NCBI GenBank assembly: GCA_036796255.1
Contig: DAIRDH010000016.1
Span: 1 to 62,463, forward strand
Direction: 5' to 3'
Length of the DNA: 62,463 bases
Origin: T3Sed10-241 sp036796255
GTDB taxonomy: Bacteria > Bacteroidota > Bacteroidia > Flavobacteriales_D > Cryomorphaceae
In this document: piece after piece, positions 25,245-34,173 of the stretch
How positions within the stretch are numbered: the stretch's first letter is position 1
Layout: each line of letters starts with the position of its first letter
Notes under the pieces: model-generated
Told to the model about the DNA's origin: nothing
Database searches by the model: none
What the model saw: the letters and a program-made list of their open reading frames with translations, nothing else
Program-made: the position numbers and the translations under genes

Positions 25245-26238
25245 GGGCAAGGATTTTATTGCGGTTATAAATAGGCATGAGGATCATGCTCATGCCACCT
25301 ACGAGTACGATCATAGATGTTTGCGAAAGCCATAAAATCCAGCCAAGCGCAAAACCGGAAGATGCCGCCACGCCATAAAGTAACAAAACTTGCATGATAC
25401 CTACCGGAAAGGCGCCTATGCCTCCGGGAATAATGACGATGGCAAAGCTGCCAACCACGAAGCTCGCGAAGATGGCATCCGCCCCCAGGGTTGAGGTATC
25501 TTCCAAGGCATAGAAGCAAATCCAAAACATACCTAAATATAAGGCCCAAATCATTAGCGTAGCGATAAGGTAGGATACCCTGGCCTTCATGCGAAATATG
25601 CTGCGAAGTCCTTCGATAAGGCCTTCTTTAAGCTTCCAAATTGGATTGAAAAATGGGCGGTCGCGAAAGCGATCGAGCAATTTGAAAAACACGAAGGCGC
25701 CCACCAAACCGGCTGCGATGAGCACCCACAGTATGATGGAGGTAAAAGTGCTGGAGTATACACTGAGCAGTTCGTTCAGGAAAGGCTCAAGGGCACTGTA
25801 TTGCAAGGCTAGCGTAATACCGCTAATGGTAAGCAGCAGCACAAAGTCAACAGCCCTTTCGGAGATGATGGAGCCAAAACTTTTTTCAAAAGGAACTTTT
25901 TCATATTGAGTGATCGCAGCGGCGCGGCTTACTTCGCCTACCCGGGGCAAAACCATATTGACAATGTAGCCAATCATCACCGCAAGAAAATTATTGACTC
26001 CACTCACTTTATAGCCCATGGCCTCGAGCTGAAAGCCCCAACGGTAACCTCGAATATAGTGACTCAACACACCCATCAGGAATGATAAGGCTACCCAAAA
26101 ATAGTTGGCGTTTCTGATCGCGCTGAACAGGGCTTTTCGCTCATCATCAGCGAGCTGCTGGTAAATGTGTACCACGAGATACACGCCCACCGCAAGGGGA
26201 AGAACGATTTTAAGAAACTGAATCAGGCGCTTTTTCAC
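25231..26238 (-). CDS. Flippase-like membrane protein of the LPG-synthase transmembrane family
   Basis: 335 residues from a GTG at 26238 (VKKRLIQFLKIVLPLAVG), the usual N-terminus for the family; an ATG 33 codons upstream at 26337 would overlap panC by 23 bases and add an unusual extension. Eight or so hydrophobic helices carry the domain shared with the membrane half of MprF, including HYIRGYRWGFQLEAMGY, NMVLPRVGEVSRAAAI and IVIIPGGIGAFPVGIMQ. Members are thought to move or bind lipids; no synthase domain is attached, so lysyl-lipid synthesis itself is not indicated. It is in the panC - flippase - rfaE2 - radA transcript. Confidence 0.85.
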   Translation of the reverse strand: MKKRLIQFLKIVLPLAVGVYLVVHIYQQLADDERKALFSAIRNANYFWVALSFLMGVLSHYIRGYRWGFQLEAMGYKVSGVNNFLAVMIGYIVNMVLPRVGEVSRAAAITQYEKVPFEKSFGSIISERAVDFVLLLTISGITLALQYSALEPFLNELLSVYSSTFTSIILWVLIAAGLVGAFVFFKLLDRFRDRPFFNPIWKLKEGLIEGLRSIFRMKARVSYLIATLMIWALYLGMFWICFYALEDTSTLGADAIFASFVVGSFAIVIIPGGIGAFPVGIMQVLLLYGVAASSGFALGWILWLSQTSMIVLVGGMSMILMPIYNRNKILAHEKA

Positions 26239-26314
26239 TGGGCTCGACAATACGGCTCGGCGAAAGTAAGCAAACCACCCGTATAGGAGAGATAAGGCAA
26301 ATATTTCCGCTGGC

Positions 26315-27169
26315 TTATAAAGGGCGCAATTGCGCATTGTCTATCAACCTGACCCCATTCACACTGGCCGCAATTAAAGCCACTGGATTTTGATCATCGC
26401 TGATCGCCTTGTCGCCAATGTGCTCCAATGTATTGGCATCGGCAATATCAAAATACTCGAGCTGCACTCCGGGTTGTTGACCAAGAAATTTGCGCCCCAG
26501 CGTTTCGAGATCCGTATTTTGGCCATTTGCAAAGGCCTGCCTGACCAGGGTAAGCGATTGATAAAGTGCGCGGGCAGTAACCCTGTCCTCCGCTTTCAGG
26601 AGTTGATTGCGCGAACTCAAGGCAAGCCCGTGCTCATCGCGCACAGTAGCGCAGCCAATGATTTGTACGGGAAGTGAAAAGGCTTTCACCATGTTTTTGA
26701 TAACCAAAAGCTGCTGATAATCCTTTTGACCAAAGTAGGCCCTGTGCGGCTCGACCAGCTCCAGGAGGCGCCTCACCACCGAAGCCACACCCTGAAAGTG
26801 TCCGGGCCTGAACTCACCTTCAAGTCGCCTGGCGACAGTTCCCAGATTATAATGGTGTGCGTCAGGTGCCGGGTACACCTCCTCGACATCCGGGTGAAAC
26901 AGTACGGTGCAATTGGCTTCCTCCAGTAATTCTATATCCTTACTCAGCTGCCTCGGGTAGCGGTCAAAATCGCTTGAATCATTGAATTGGGTGGGATTTA
27001 CAAAAATGGAGCTTATCACCACGTCATTTTGTGTCAATGCCGACTCGATTAGACTAATGTGCCCGCTGTGAAGGGCTCCCATGGTTGGAACAAACCCGAT
27101 TTTCAGCTTTTTTTTCCGGCAATTTACCAGATAGTTTGACAATGATTTTGCTGAGTTAAAGGTCTGCAT
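26315..27169 (-). CDS. panC: Pantothenate synthetase
   Basis: 284 residues from the ATG at 27169 (MQTFNSAKSL), the usual length. The enzyme joins pantoate and beta-alanine with ATP to make pantothenate, precursor of coenzyme A. Visible are the FVPTMGALHSGHISLI stretch with the HxGH motif, IFVNPTQFND, FGQKDYQQLLVIK, and the LSSRNQLL region equivalent to the KMSKS loop. In many Bacteroidota panD (aspartate decarboxylase, source of beta-alanine) directly follows panC; here the next gene is the flippase-like protein, so panD must lie elsewhere or beta-alanine come from another route. Confidence 0.95.
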   Translation of the reverse strand: MQTFNSAKSLSNYLVNCRKKKLKIGFVPTMGALHSGHISLIESALTQNDVVISSIFVNPTQFNDSSDFDRYPRQLSKDIELLEEANCTVLFHPDVEEVYPAPDAHHYNLGTVARRLEGEFRPGHFQGVASVVRRLLELVEPHRAYFGQKDYQQLLVIKNMVKAFSLPVQIIGCATVRDEHGLALSSRNQLLKAEDRVTARALYQSLTLVRQAFANGQNTDLETLGRKFLGQQPGVQLEYFDIADANTLEHIGDKAISDDQNPVALIAASVNGVRLIDNAQLRPL

Positions 27170-27221
27170 GTAAAGCGTAATAAGTGACGTAGTGGGCTGG
27201 TTTGGAAAGGCCAAAACGCGC

Positions 27222-27229
27222 CAAAGCTA
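27222..27229 (-). promoter_or_regulatory. Candidate -7 box for the panC operon
   Basis: On the minus strand TAGCTTTG matches the Bacteroidota -7 consensus TAnnTTTG, 52 bases before the panC start. No TTG is found at the expected -33 distance, so support is partial. It stands back to back with the promoter of the gene on the other strand. Confidence 0.35.
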
Positions 27230-27238
27230 AGCGAATAT

Positions 27239-27270
27239 GTTGAATATGCGGGATAATTTTCGTAATTTTG
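27239..27270 (+). promoter_or_regulatory. Bacteroidota-type promoter for the starch-synthase-like gene
   Basis: GTTG (27239-27242) and TAATTTTG (27263-27270) are 20 bases apart and fit the -33/-7 consensus exactly. The 5' untranslated region to the ATG at 27300 would be about 20-25 bases. Confidence 0.65.
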
Positions 27271-27299
27271 TGTTATCTAATTAACATTTCCACCATTTT

Positions 27300-28127
27300 A
27301 TGAAGAAGACGAGAGTTTTGTACGTGTCGCAGGAGATTACACCTTTTCTGCCCAAGAATGAATTGTCTGAAGTATCGAGAAATCTACCTCAAGGCATCAG
27401 TGAGAAAGGAAAAGAAATCCGGGTCTTCATGCCCAAATACGGAACAATCAATGAGCGAAGGCACCAGCTTCACGAAGTGATCCGCCTTTCGGGAATGAAT
27501 CTGGTGGTGGACGATACCGATCACCCGCTGATTATTAAGGTAGCTTCTATTCCCACCGCCCGCATGCAGGTGTACTTCATTGACAATGAGGACTACTTTC
27601 AGCGCAAGGCGGTGCTTAAAGACAAGAACGGAAAATATTTCAAAGACAACGATGAGCGCGGCATCTTCTTCGTGCGCGGTGTTTTAGAAACAGTGCGCAA
27701 GCTGGGCTGGGCTCCGGATGTGATCCACTGCCATGGTTGGTTTACTTCATTACTGCCACTGTATGTGAAAAAGATTTACGGAGATGATCCCCATTTCGAA
27801 GATGCGAAGGTTGTGGTTTCCGCCTACAAAAGCGAATTTACCGGAAGTCTTGACGCTAAACTCATTGAGAAGTTAAAATTCGATGGAATCAGCGAAGAGG
27901 ATATCGCAGACCTTGCGAGCCCTACCGTAGAAAATCTGCACAAAATGGCTTTCAAATTCGCCGACGGAATTGTGGCAGCCAGTCCAGATTTATCTCCGGA
28001 AATGAATGAGTTGATGGCCGCCTCAGGAAAAACGGTTTTGCCATACTGCGATCCAGCCTCCTGCGTTAAAGCATACAGTGATTTCTACGACTCCATATTA
28101 CAAGACAGTACAGTACTTGTCGACTAA
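27300..28127 (+). CDS. Starch/glycogen synthase-like protein with only the N-terminal domain
   Basis: 275 residues, against about 480 in true glycogen synthases. It aligns by eye with the GT5 N-terminal domain (VLYVSQEITPFLPKNELSEV, VRKLGWAPDVIHCHGWFTSL), but the KxGGL substrate loop of GlgA is replaced by KNELSEV and the whole C-terminal GT-B half with the ADP-glucose site is absent. It is therefore unlikely to make glycogen unaided. In Bacteroidota this short form is conserved next to panC and DUF4270, as here, and its role is unknown. It has a good promoter of its own and is followed after 13 bases by the DUF4270 gene. Confidence 0.82.
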   Translation: MKKTRVLYVSQEITPFLPKNELSEVSRNLPQGISEKGKEIRVFMPKYGTINERRHQLHEVIRLSGMNLVVDDTDHPLIIKVASIPTARMQVYFIDNEDYFQRKAVLKDKNGKYFKDNDERGIFFVRGVLETVRKLGWAPDVIHCHGWFTSLLPLYVKKIYGDDPHFEDAKVVVSAYKSEFTGSLDAKLIEKLKFDGISEEDIADLASPTVENLHKMAFKFADGIVAASPDLSPEMNELMAASGKTVLPYCDPASCVKAYSDFYDSILQDSTVLVD

Positions 28128-28140
28128 GTTACTTTCCCCT

Positions 28141-29556
28141 ATGACTAAATTGCGCAAGCGGCCTGATTTCAAGGCCGCTATCGTTTTTTTTGCCTCGGCC
28201 ATTGTGATGATCAATTGCACACGGCCCGAACAGGATCTTGGCCTTAATTTGCAGGATACCGACCGATTGCTTGAGGCAAATGGTATAGATACTTTTACCG
28301 TAAGGGCTCACACGCTGCTCGAAGACAGTATACGGTCCGATAAGTTTAATCCAGGCATGATCGGCGCCTATGTAGATCCGATATTCGGATTTGCGAAAGC
28401 GGAGCACATTACCGAATTGCGCATGTCAGAGGCGGAGCACATTTTTGTGGCTCCGAACTCCACCTTGAGTGATATTGTGATTGACTCGCTGGTGCTCTCT
28501 CTGAGTTTCTTCTCCAATTCAACAGCACCGGGTGCCAGCGCGGGAGTGGGCAATTTCGGCCCTCAATATTTTAAGGTGCACGAATTGCTTGAGACGATTA
28601 CTGTTGATGGACAATACTACCATAGACGCCCTGTTATATTTGATGAAGAGGATATGGTGCTACCCGGACACAACCTCCAGACGCCGAGGCCCAACGACAC
28701 CTTAACCATCAATGGAGTTCTGGCACATCCCCAATTGCGCATTCCATTGAAGACCGATTTTGCACAACGCATCATTAATTTTAATGGAGGTACAGGGCTT
28801 AACCAGCTTGATTTTTTGACTTTAAGCAATGGCATTTACCTAACGGTTGATGAGACTCAATTCAATCCATACGCTTCCGGTATAGTCTACTTCAACACCT
28901 TCGAGCGCGACCGCACCAGAGCAAGGAGCGCAATTACCGTATATTATCGCAACACAGCACTTGGCGACACCTTAAGTTTTGATTTTCTCATTCGTGACAA
29001 TTCAGGAAAATTTGGTCGTTTCACTCATGGACATGAGCTGGGAGCTGAATCACTCACCGCCCAGGTCCTAGAGGGCATTAAAGATCAGGGGCAGCGCGAC
29101 CTCTACATTCAGGCCATGGGAGGCACCAAGATTCGCATTGACTTGCCGCATATCAATACCTTGCGGGATATTCCCAATCAAGCGATGAATCTAGCTGTGC
29201 TTACTTTGCCGGTGCGCACGGGCAGTATTGGTATTATTCCGCCACCTAGTAGTTTATTGATATTTGGTATCCGCGACGACGGCAGTCTTTTTTTCTTACC
29301 CGACCAAATAGATGATACGCAAAACAGTACATTTATAGGTGGATTTTTCGACCCCGAAAGAAGTGAATACCGCTTTAGTATCACAAGATATTTGCAGCAA
29401 GTGATCGCTGATGGCGCGGAGTTTAATGGGTTTGAAGTTGTGTCGGGCCTTGCGGCACGCAGTGCAAATAGGGCAGTGATCAACGGACCTGAGTATCCAG
29501 ATCCTGCTTCGCCGGAGAAAAATGCAAAACTTCAGATTATATTTACAAAATTTTGA
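28141..29556 (+). CDS. DUF4270 family lipoprotein
   Basis: 471 residues from the ATG at 28141; a start further upstream would overlap the previous gene and spoil the signal. The signal ends in VMINC (Cys about residue 23). The beginning (EQDLGLNLQDTDRLLEANGI, VRAHTLLEDSIRSDKFNPGM, GAYVDPIFGFAKAEHITELR) is typical of DUF4270 proteins, which are limited to Bacteroidota, beta-rich, and of unknown role on the outer membrane. The gene stands in its usual place between the starch-synthase-like gene and glmS, with only 3 bases to glmS, so the three genes form a transcript. Confidence 0.88.
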   Translation: MTKLRKRPDFKAAIVFFASAIVMINCTRPEQDLGLNLQDTDRLLEANGIDTFTVRAHTLLEDSIRSDKFNPGMIGAYVDPIFGFAKAEHITELRMSEAEHIFVAPNSTLSDIVIDSLVLSLSFFSNSTAPGASAGVGNFGPQYFKVHELLETITVDGQYYHRRPVIFDEEDMVLPGHNLQTPRPNDTLTINGVLAHPQLRIPLKTDFAQRIINFNGGTGLNQLDFLTLSNGIYLTVDETQFNPYASGIVYFNTFERDRTRARSAITVYYRNTALGDTLSFDFLIRDNSGKFGRFTHGHELGAESLTAQVLEGIKDQGQRDLYIQAMGGTKIRIDLPHINTLRDIPNQAMNLAVLTLPVRTGSIGIIPPPSSLLIFGIRDDGSLFFLPDQIDDTQNSTFIGGFFDPERSEYRFSITRYLQQVIADGAEFNGFEVVSGLAARSANRAVINGPEYPDPASPEKNAKLQIIFTKF

Positions 29557-29559
29557 ACC

Positions 29560-31215
29560 ATGTGTGGAATTGTAGGATACATCGGGCCACAAGAGGCCTA
29601 CCCCATATTGATTAATGGTCTGCGCAGGCTCGAGTACCGTGGTTATGATAGTGCAGGTGTATCGGTAATGAATGGGGGTGATTTTGTAACCTTCAAATGC
29701 AAAGGCAAAGTAGCCAATCTCGAAGCACTCGTGGTTAAAAACGGGACGCCGGTTGGGACTTCCGGCATCGGCCACACCCGCTGGGCCACNNNNNNNNNNN
29801 NNNNNNNNNNNNNNNNNNNNNNNNNNNNNNNNNNNNNNNNNNNNNNNNNNNNNNNNNNNNNNNNNNNNNNNNNNNNNNNNNNNNNNNNNGCTGCCAAGAA
29901 GGGAAGCCCACTCGTGGTGGGAATAGGTGAGGAGCACGAGTACTTTATTGCATCTGATGCCACACCGATAGTCGAGTACACCAAGAATGTGGTCTATCTC
30001 GATGACGAAGAGATTGCCATCATTGACCGAGCAGAGGGCTTCAAGTTAATGAATATCAAAAATCAGGAGAAAACACCTTATGTTCAGGAACTTGAACTGA
30101 AACTGGAAGCACTTGAAAAAGGTGGATATGAGCACTTCATGCTCAAGGAAATTTACGAGCAGCCGAGATCTATCCGCGACAGTATGCGCGGCAGGCTCCG
30201 CGCAGATCTTGGCAAAGTGGAGCTCGGAGGTATCCGGGATTACATGCAAAAATTTGTGCACGCAAAGCGGATTATCATATTGGGCTGTGGCACCAGTTGG
30301 CATGCAGGTCTTGTTGGAGAATATCTTTTCGAAGACCTGGCGCGCATTCCAGTCGAAGTGGAATATGCGAGTGAGTTTCGCTACCGCAACCCTGTGATTT
30401 ATGAGGATGATGTAGTCATTGCCATTTCTCAATCAGGTGAAACAGCGGATACCCTGGCCGCCATTGAGCTGGCAAAATCAAAAGGCGCTACCATTATTGG
30501 TATTTGCAACGTAATCGGTTCCTCAATCCCACGCGCCACACATGCAGGCTCTTATACCCATGCCGGTCCCGAAATAGGAGTCGCTTCCACAAAAGCGTTT
30601 ACAGCCCAAGTAACGGTGCTCACACTCATGGCGCTGCACGTTGCGCACGAGAAGGGTTCCATCACGAGCAGCAGGTTCCGCCGACTGCTGATCGAACTTG
30701 ACAAAATTCCCGAAAAGGTGGAGCGCGTCCTCGCACGCAATGAGCAAATCAAGTACATCGCCGATATCTACAAGGATGTGCCCAATGCGCTTTATCTCGG
30801 CAGGGGATATAACTTTCCCGTGGCGCTTGAAGGTGCACTGAAGCTCAAGGAGATTTCTTATATCCATGCTGAGGGCTATCCTGCTGCGGAAATGAAGCAC
30901 GGTCCCATCGCCCTTATTGACAATTCGATGCCGGTATTCTTTATCGCGCCAACCGGAGGTGCTTATGAGAAAATTGTAAGCAATATTCAGGAGGTGAAAG
31001 CCCGAAATGGCAAGATCATTTCAATTGTTACGGAGGGCGAGAAACAAATCACTTCCATGGCCGATCACGTGATTGAAGTACCTGAAACTGAAGAATGCCT
31101 CATGCCGCTGCTTACCGTAGTGCCACTTCAGCTCCTGAGCTACCATGTCGCCGTAATGCGCGGATGCAATGTAGATCAGCCCCGCAACCTGGCCAAATCA
31201 GTAACTGTAGAGTAA
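29560..31215 (+). CDS. glmS: Glucosamine-fructose-6-phosphate aminotransferase, interrupted by assembly gap
   Basis: GlmS makes glucosamine 6-phosphate from fructose 6-phosphate and glutamine, the first step to UDP-GlcNAc for peptidoglycan and surface polysaccharide. The N-terminal MCGIVGYIG has the catalytic Cys as residue 2; RRLEYRGYDSAG and GHTRWA follow. After the gap come two SIS domains with GCGTSWHAGLVGEY, ISQSGETADT, GPEIGVASTKAFT and the C-terminal NLAKSVTVE. Visible length is 517 residues; full GlmS has about 612. The missing part is the end of the glutaminase domain. Both flanks share one frame. Confidence 0.95.
   Translation: MCGIVGYIGPQEAYPILINGLRRLEYRGYDSAGVSVMNGGDFVTFKCKGKVANLEALVVKNGTPVGTSGIGHTRWAXXXXXXXXXXXXXXXXXXXXXXXXXXXXXXXXXXAAKKGSPLVVGIGEEHEYFIASDATPIVEYTKNVVYLDDEEIAIIDRAEGFKLMNIKNQEKTPYVQELELKLEALEKGGYEHFMLKEIYEQPRSIRDSMRGRLRADLGKVELGGIRDYMQKFVHAKRIIILGCGTSWHAGLVGEYLFEDLARIPVEVEYASEFRYRNPVIYEDDVVIAISQSGETADTLAAIELAKSKGATIIGICNVIGSSIPRATHAGSYTHAGPEIGVASTKAFTAQVTVLTLMALHVAHEKGSITSSRFRRLLIELDKIPEKVERVLARNEQIKYIADIYKDVPNALYLGRGYNFPVALEGALKLKEISYIHAEGYPAAEMKHGPIALIDNSMPVFFIAPTGGAYEKIVSNIQEVKARNGKIISIVTEGEKQITSMADHVIEVPETEECLMPLLTVVPLQLLSYHVAVMRGCNVDQPRNLAKSVTVE
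29790..29889. other. Assembly gap of 100 N inside glmS
   Basis: Exactly 100 N. Between HTRWA and the GSPLVVGIG stretch GlmS proteins have about 95-100 residues, so nearly 300 bases are missing. Confidence 0.95.
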
Positions 31216-31257
31216 ACCCTTCTTGAAAAAATTGGCTTTACCGCAAAAGTCGGTGGT

Positions 31258-32541
31258 CTAGATAATCATTCCCGCTCCAACAGTCTTATTGGTCGCCTCG
31301 TCAATCAGAATGACGCTCCCAGTAATTCTATTGCGCGAATAGCGGTCGTAAAATAGCGGTGCGGTGGTTCTTACCATGATGCGGCCAATATCGTTGGTGC
31401 TGATGGTCTTTTCATTTTCTACCCGGTGCAGGGTATTGATATCCACTTTGTAGCGCACTTCTTTTACAATGCAACGCACATCCTTGCTTGTATGCTTCAA
31501 AGCATATTTACCGTTGGGCACAAGCGGCTGATCGCCCATCCAGCACAGCATTATTTCAATGTCCTGACCTACAGTTGGCTGATTGTTGGTCCTCACAATC
31601 ATATCGCCGCGGCTCAGGTCGAAATCTTCTTCGAGCTGCATGGTCACACTCATTGGCGCGAAGGCCTCAGCAATTGGGCCATCAAAAGTCTCAATGGATG
31701 CGATGCGCGTTGCGAATCCTGATGGAAGCAAAGTCACTTCATCTCCTTTTTTGAACACGCCGCCCGCAATTCGGCCCGCGTATCCGCGGAAATCGTGGTG
31801 TTCATCTGTTTGAGGTCGAATTACATACTGCACCGGAAAACGGCAGTCCACGTGGTTGTGATCGCCTGAGATATGGATGTTCTCCAAAGTGTACATGAGC
31901 GTGCTGCCCCTGTACCAGTCCATATTTTCAGATGGATTTACCACATTGTCGCCTTTGAGCGCACTGATGGGGATAAATTGTATGTCGTTCACCTCCAGCT
32001 TAGAGCAAAAGGCCCTCAAGTCATCGCGTATTTCATCAAAGCGCTCCTCGCTGTAATCGACCAGGTCCATTTTGTTGATGCAGAATACAATGTGTGGAAT
32101 CTTAAGCAGCGAGGCAATAAACGAATGCCTGCACGTCTGCTCAACCATGCCATGGCGTGCATCTACCAAAATAATGGCGAGATTGGCCGTGGAGGCTCCG
32201 GTCACCATGTTTCGGGTGTATTGGATATGGCCTGGCGTATCGGCGATAATGAATTTTCGTTTAGGCGTGGCAAAATAGCGGTAGGCTACATCAATGGTGA
32301 TGCCCTGCTCCCTTTCGGCCCTCAATCCATCGGTAAGTAAGGCCAGGTTCACTTCCTCCTCACCGCCCCCGCCAAGGCGGGCACTGGCGCGTTCAATTGC
32401 CTCCATCTGGTCCTGGAATATGCTCTTGCTGTCGTAGAGCATCCTCCCTATCAATGTCGATTTTCCATCGTCAACACTTCCCGCAGTGGTGAAGCGAAGC
32501 AGGTCCATATCGAGGTAGGTATTGCCTTTACTCTTTGTCAT
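31258..32541 (-). CDS. cysN: Sulfate adenylyltransferase, GTPase subunit
   Basis: 427 residues, an EF-Tu-like GTPase that drives the CysD subunit to make adenosine 5'-phosphosulfate from ATP and sulfate. GTP-binding motifs are GSVDDGKSTLIGR (P-loop), DTPGHIQYTRNM and FCINKMD. Two beta-barrel domains follow. There is no C-terminal kinase fusion; the kinase is the separate cysC upstream. It follows cysD after 26 bases. It converges on glmS with 42 bases between stops and no clear terminator. Confidence 0.95.
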   Translation of the reverse strand: MTKSKGNTYLDMDLLRFTTAGSVDDGKSTLIGRMLYDSKSIFQDQMEAIERASARLGGGGEEEVNLALLTDGLRAEREQGITIDVAYRYFATPKRKFIIADTPGHIQYTRNMVTGASTANLAIILVDARHGMVEQTCRHSFIASLLKIPHIVFCINKMDLVDYSEERFDEIRDDLRAFCSKLEVNDIQFIPISALKGDNVVNPSENMDWYRGSTLMYTLENIHISGDHNHVDCRFPVQYVIRPQTDEHHDFRGYAGRIAGGVFKKGDEVTLLPSGFATRIASIETFDGPIAEAFAPMSVTMQLEEDFDLSRGDMIVRTNNQPTVGQDIEIMLCWMGDQPLVPNGKYALKHTSKDVRCIVKEVRYKVDINTLHRVENEKTISTNDIGRIMVRTTAPLFYDRYSRNRITGSVILIDEATNKTVGAGMII

Positions 32542-32567
32542 CTCAGTAGTTTTCGAAAAAATTCAAA

Positions 32568-33473
32568 TTAAAAATAACCCTGCTTTTTGCGGTCTTCCAT
32601 GGCGGCCTCACTGCGCTTGTCGTCTGACCGGCTTCCCCTTTCGGTAGTCCGCGCCGCTGATACTTCTTCAATGATGAGGGCCACGGTATCGGCTGCTGAC
32701 TCCACCGCACCGGTGCAGGTCATATCTCCAATGGTGCGGAAACGCACCACACGCTCCTCGACTTTTTCATGCTCCCTCCTTGGGATGTAGTCGCACTCGG
32801 CCAGCAAGGCACCATCGCGTTCAAACACCCTCCGCTTGTGGCTGAAGTAAATGGAAGGGATGTCAATATTTTCGTAAAGGATATACTGCCAGATGTCCAT
32901 CTCCGTCCAGTTCGAAATGGGGAATACCCGAAAGTGCTCGCCGTAATGTTTGCGCCCATTGAAGATGTTCCACAATTCGGGCCGTTGATTTTTGGGGTCC
33001 CATTGGCCAAACTCATCCCGGTGGCTGAAGAAGCGCTCTTTGGCGCGCGCCTTTTCTTCATCGCGACGCCCGCCGCCCATGGCAGCATCGTACTTTCCAC
33101 TTTCCAGGCTTTCGAGCAGCGTGACCGTTTGCAAGGCATTGCGGCTTGCATTGTAGCCTTTCTCCTCTACAGCCATTCCTTTGTCAATGCTCTCCTGCAC
33201 AGAGCCCACTATAAGCTGAACACCCGTTGCGCGCACCAGTTGATCGCGGAAAGTGATCGTTTCTGGAAAGTTGTGTCCTGTGTCTACGTGCAGCAATGGA
33301 AACGGAACTTTCGCTGGCCAAAAGGCCTTTCTGGCCAGGTGAAACATGACAATTGAATCCTTACCACCCGAAAAGAGCATAACAGGGTTTTCAAATTGCG
33401 CAGCAACTTCACGAAGTACAAACATGGACTCCGATTCCAGTTCCCTGAGGTGGGTTAAGCTATATGATTGCAT
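32568..33473 (-). CDS. cysD: Sulfate adenylyltransferase, PP-loop subunit
   Basis: 301 residues, the usual length. It forms adenosine 5'-phosphosulfate together with CysN. The PP-loop LFSGGKDSIVMFHLA is near residue 33, PLLHVDTGHNFPET follows, then GGGRRDEEKARAKERFFSH, and the C-terminus has GDMTCTGAVESAADT. The start codon shares a base with the stop of cysC (TGATG), a strong sign of coupled translation. Confidence 0.95.
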   Translation of the reverse strand: MQSYSLTHLRELESESMFVLREVAAQFENPVMLFSGGKDSIVMFHLARKAFWPAKVPFPLLHVDTGHNFPETITFRDQLVRATGVQLIVGSVQESIDKGMAVEEKGYNASRNALQTVTLLESLESGKYDAAMGGGRRDEEKARAKERFFSHRDEFGQWDPKNQRPELWNIFNGRKHYGEHFRVFPISNWTEMDIWQYILYENIDIPSIYFSHKRRVFERDGALLAECDYIPRREHEKVEERVVRFRTIGDMTCTGAVESAADTVALIIEEVSAARTTERGSRSDDKRSEAAMEDRKKQGYF

Positions 33474-34081
33474 CAGTTGTGTTTGATTTTAGAGCGTGTA
33501 AATTCCAACAAGGTCCTTGCCGATTCTTCAGGACTTGTGCCCTCCGTTTTGAGAACGAGCACCGCATTTTTGGGCACTTCAAAGGGAGCAGATATTCCGG
33601 TGAAATTGGCGATTTCGCCTTTTCTTGCTTTTTCATAAAGGCCTTTCACATCGCGCGCTTCGCAGAGCGCCAGGGGTGTATCCACAAAAACTTCAAGAAA
33701 GCATTCCTCACCAATGATGTCGCGGGCCACCTGCCTGATCTCTTCGGTGGGACTTACGACGCAATTGATGGTAATGACACCGCAATGGTTAAACAGTTTG
33801 TTGACTTCTGCAATGCGGCGGATGTTCTCATGCCGATCTTCGGCCGAAAAACCGAGGTTATTGTTCAAGCCATCGCGCACATTGTCGCCATCGAGCAGCT
33901 GTGTGAGAAAGCCCAGCTTGTGTAATTCCCTTTCGAGGATTTTTGCGATGGTCGTCTTCCCGGAGCCAGATAAGCCGGTAAGCCAAATGGCCCGGGCGCG
34001 TTGCTTCAGAAGTTTTTCTTTGTCTGCCTTTTGAAGAATCTCGTCATACGTCGTGAAAATGTTGTTGGCTTTCTCCTTCAT
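33473..34081 (-). CDS. cysC: Adenylyl-sulfate kinase
   Basis: 202 residues from the ATG at 34081 (MKEKANNIFTTYDE); an upstream TTG is less likely. CysC phosphorylates adenosine 5'-phosphosulfate to PAPS, the universal sulfate donor. Seen are the P-loop GLSGSGKTTIAK, LLDGDNVRDGLNNNLGFS, the catalytic-loop CVVSPTEEIRQ and VFVDTPLALCEARDVKGLY. A kinase is needed both for PAPS-dependent reduction and for sulfotransferases. In this window only a sulfotransferase and the PAP phosphatase cysQ are found, which points to sulfation. It is coupled to cysD and lies 92 bases after the family-4 glycosyltransferase. Confidence 0.95.
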   Translation of the reverse strand: MKEKANNIFTTYDEILQKADKEKLLKQRARAIWLTGLSGSGKTTIAKILERELHKLGFLTQLLDGDNVRDGLNNNLGFSAEDRHENIRRIAEVNKLFNHCGVITINCVVSPTEEIRQVARDIIGEECFLEVFVDTPLALCEARDVKGLYEKARKGEIANFTGISAPFEVPKNAVLVLKTEGTSPEESARTLLEFTRSKIKHN

Positions 34082-34173
34082 GTTGGCTCCAATGAGGCGC
34101 AAAAATAACAATACTTCCTATCCCACAGGTCAAGGCGCTGGCATAAGATGTGCGCAGTACATCTGATTGGCCA

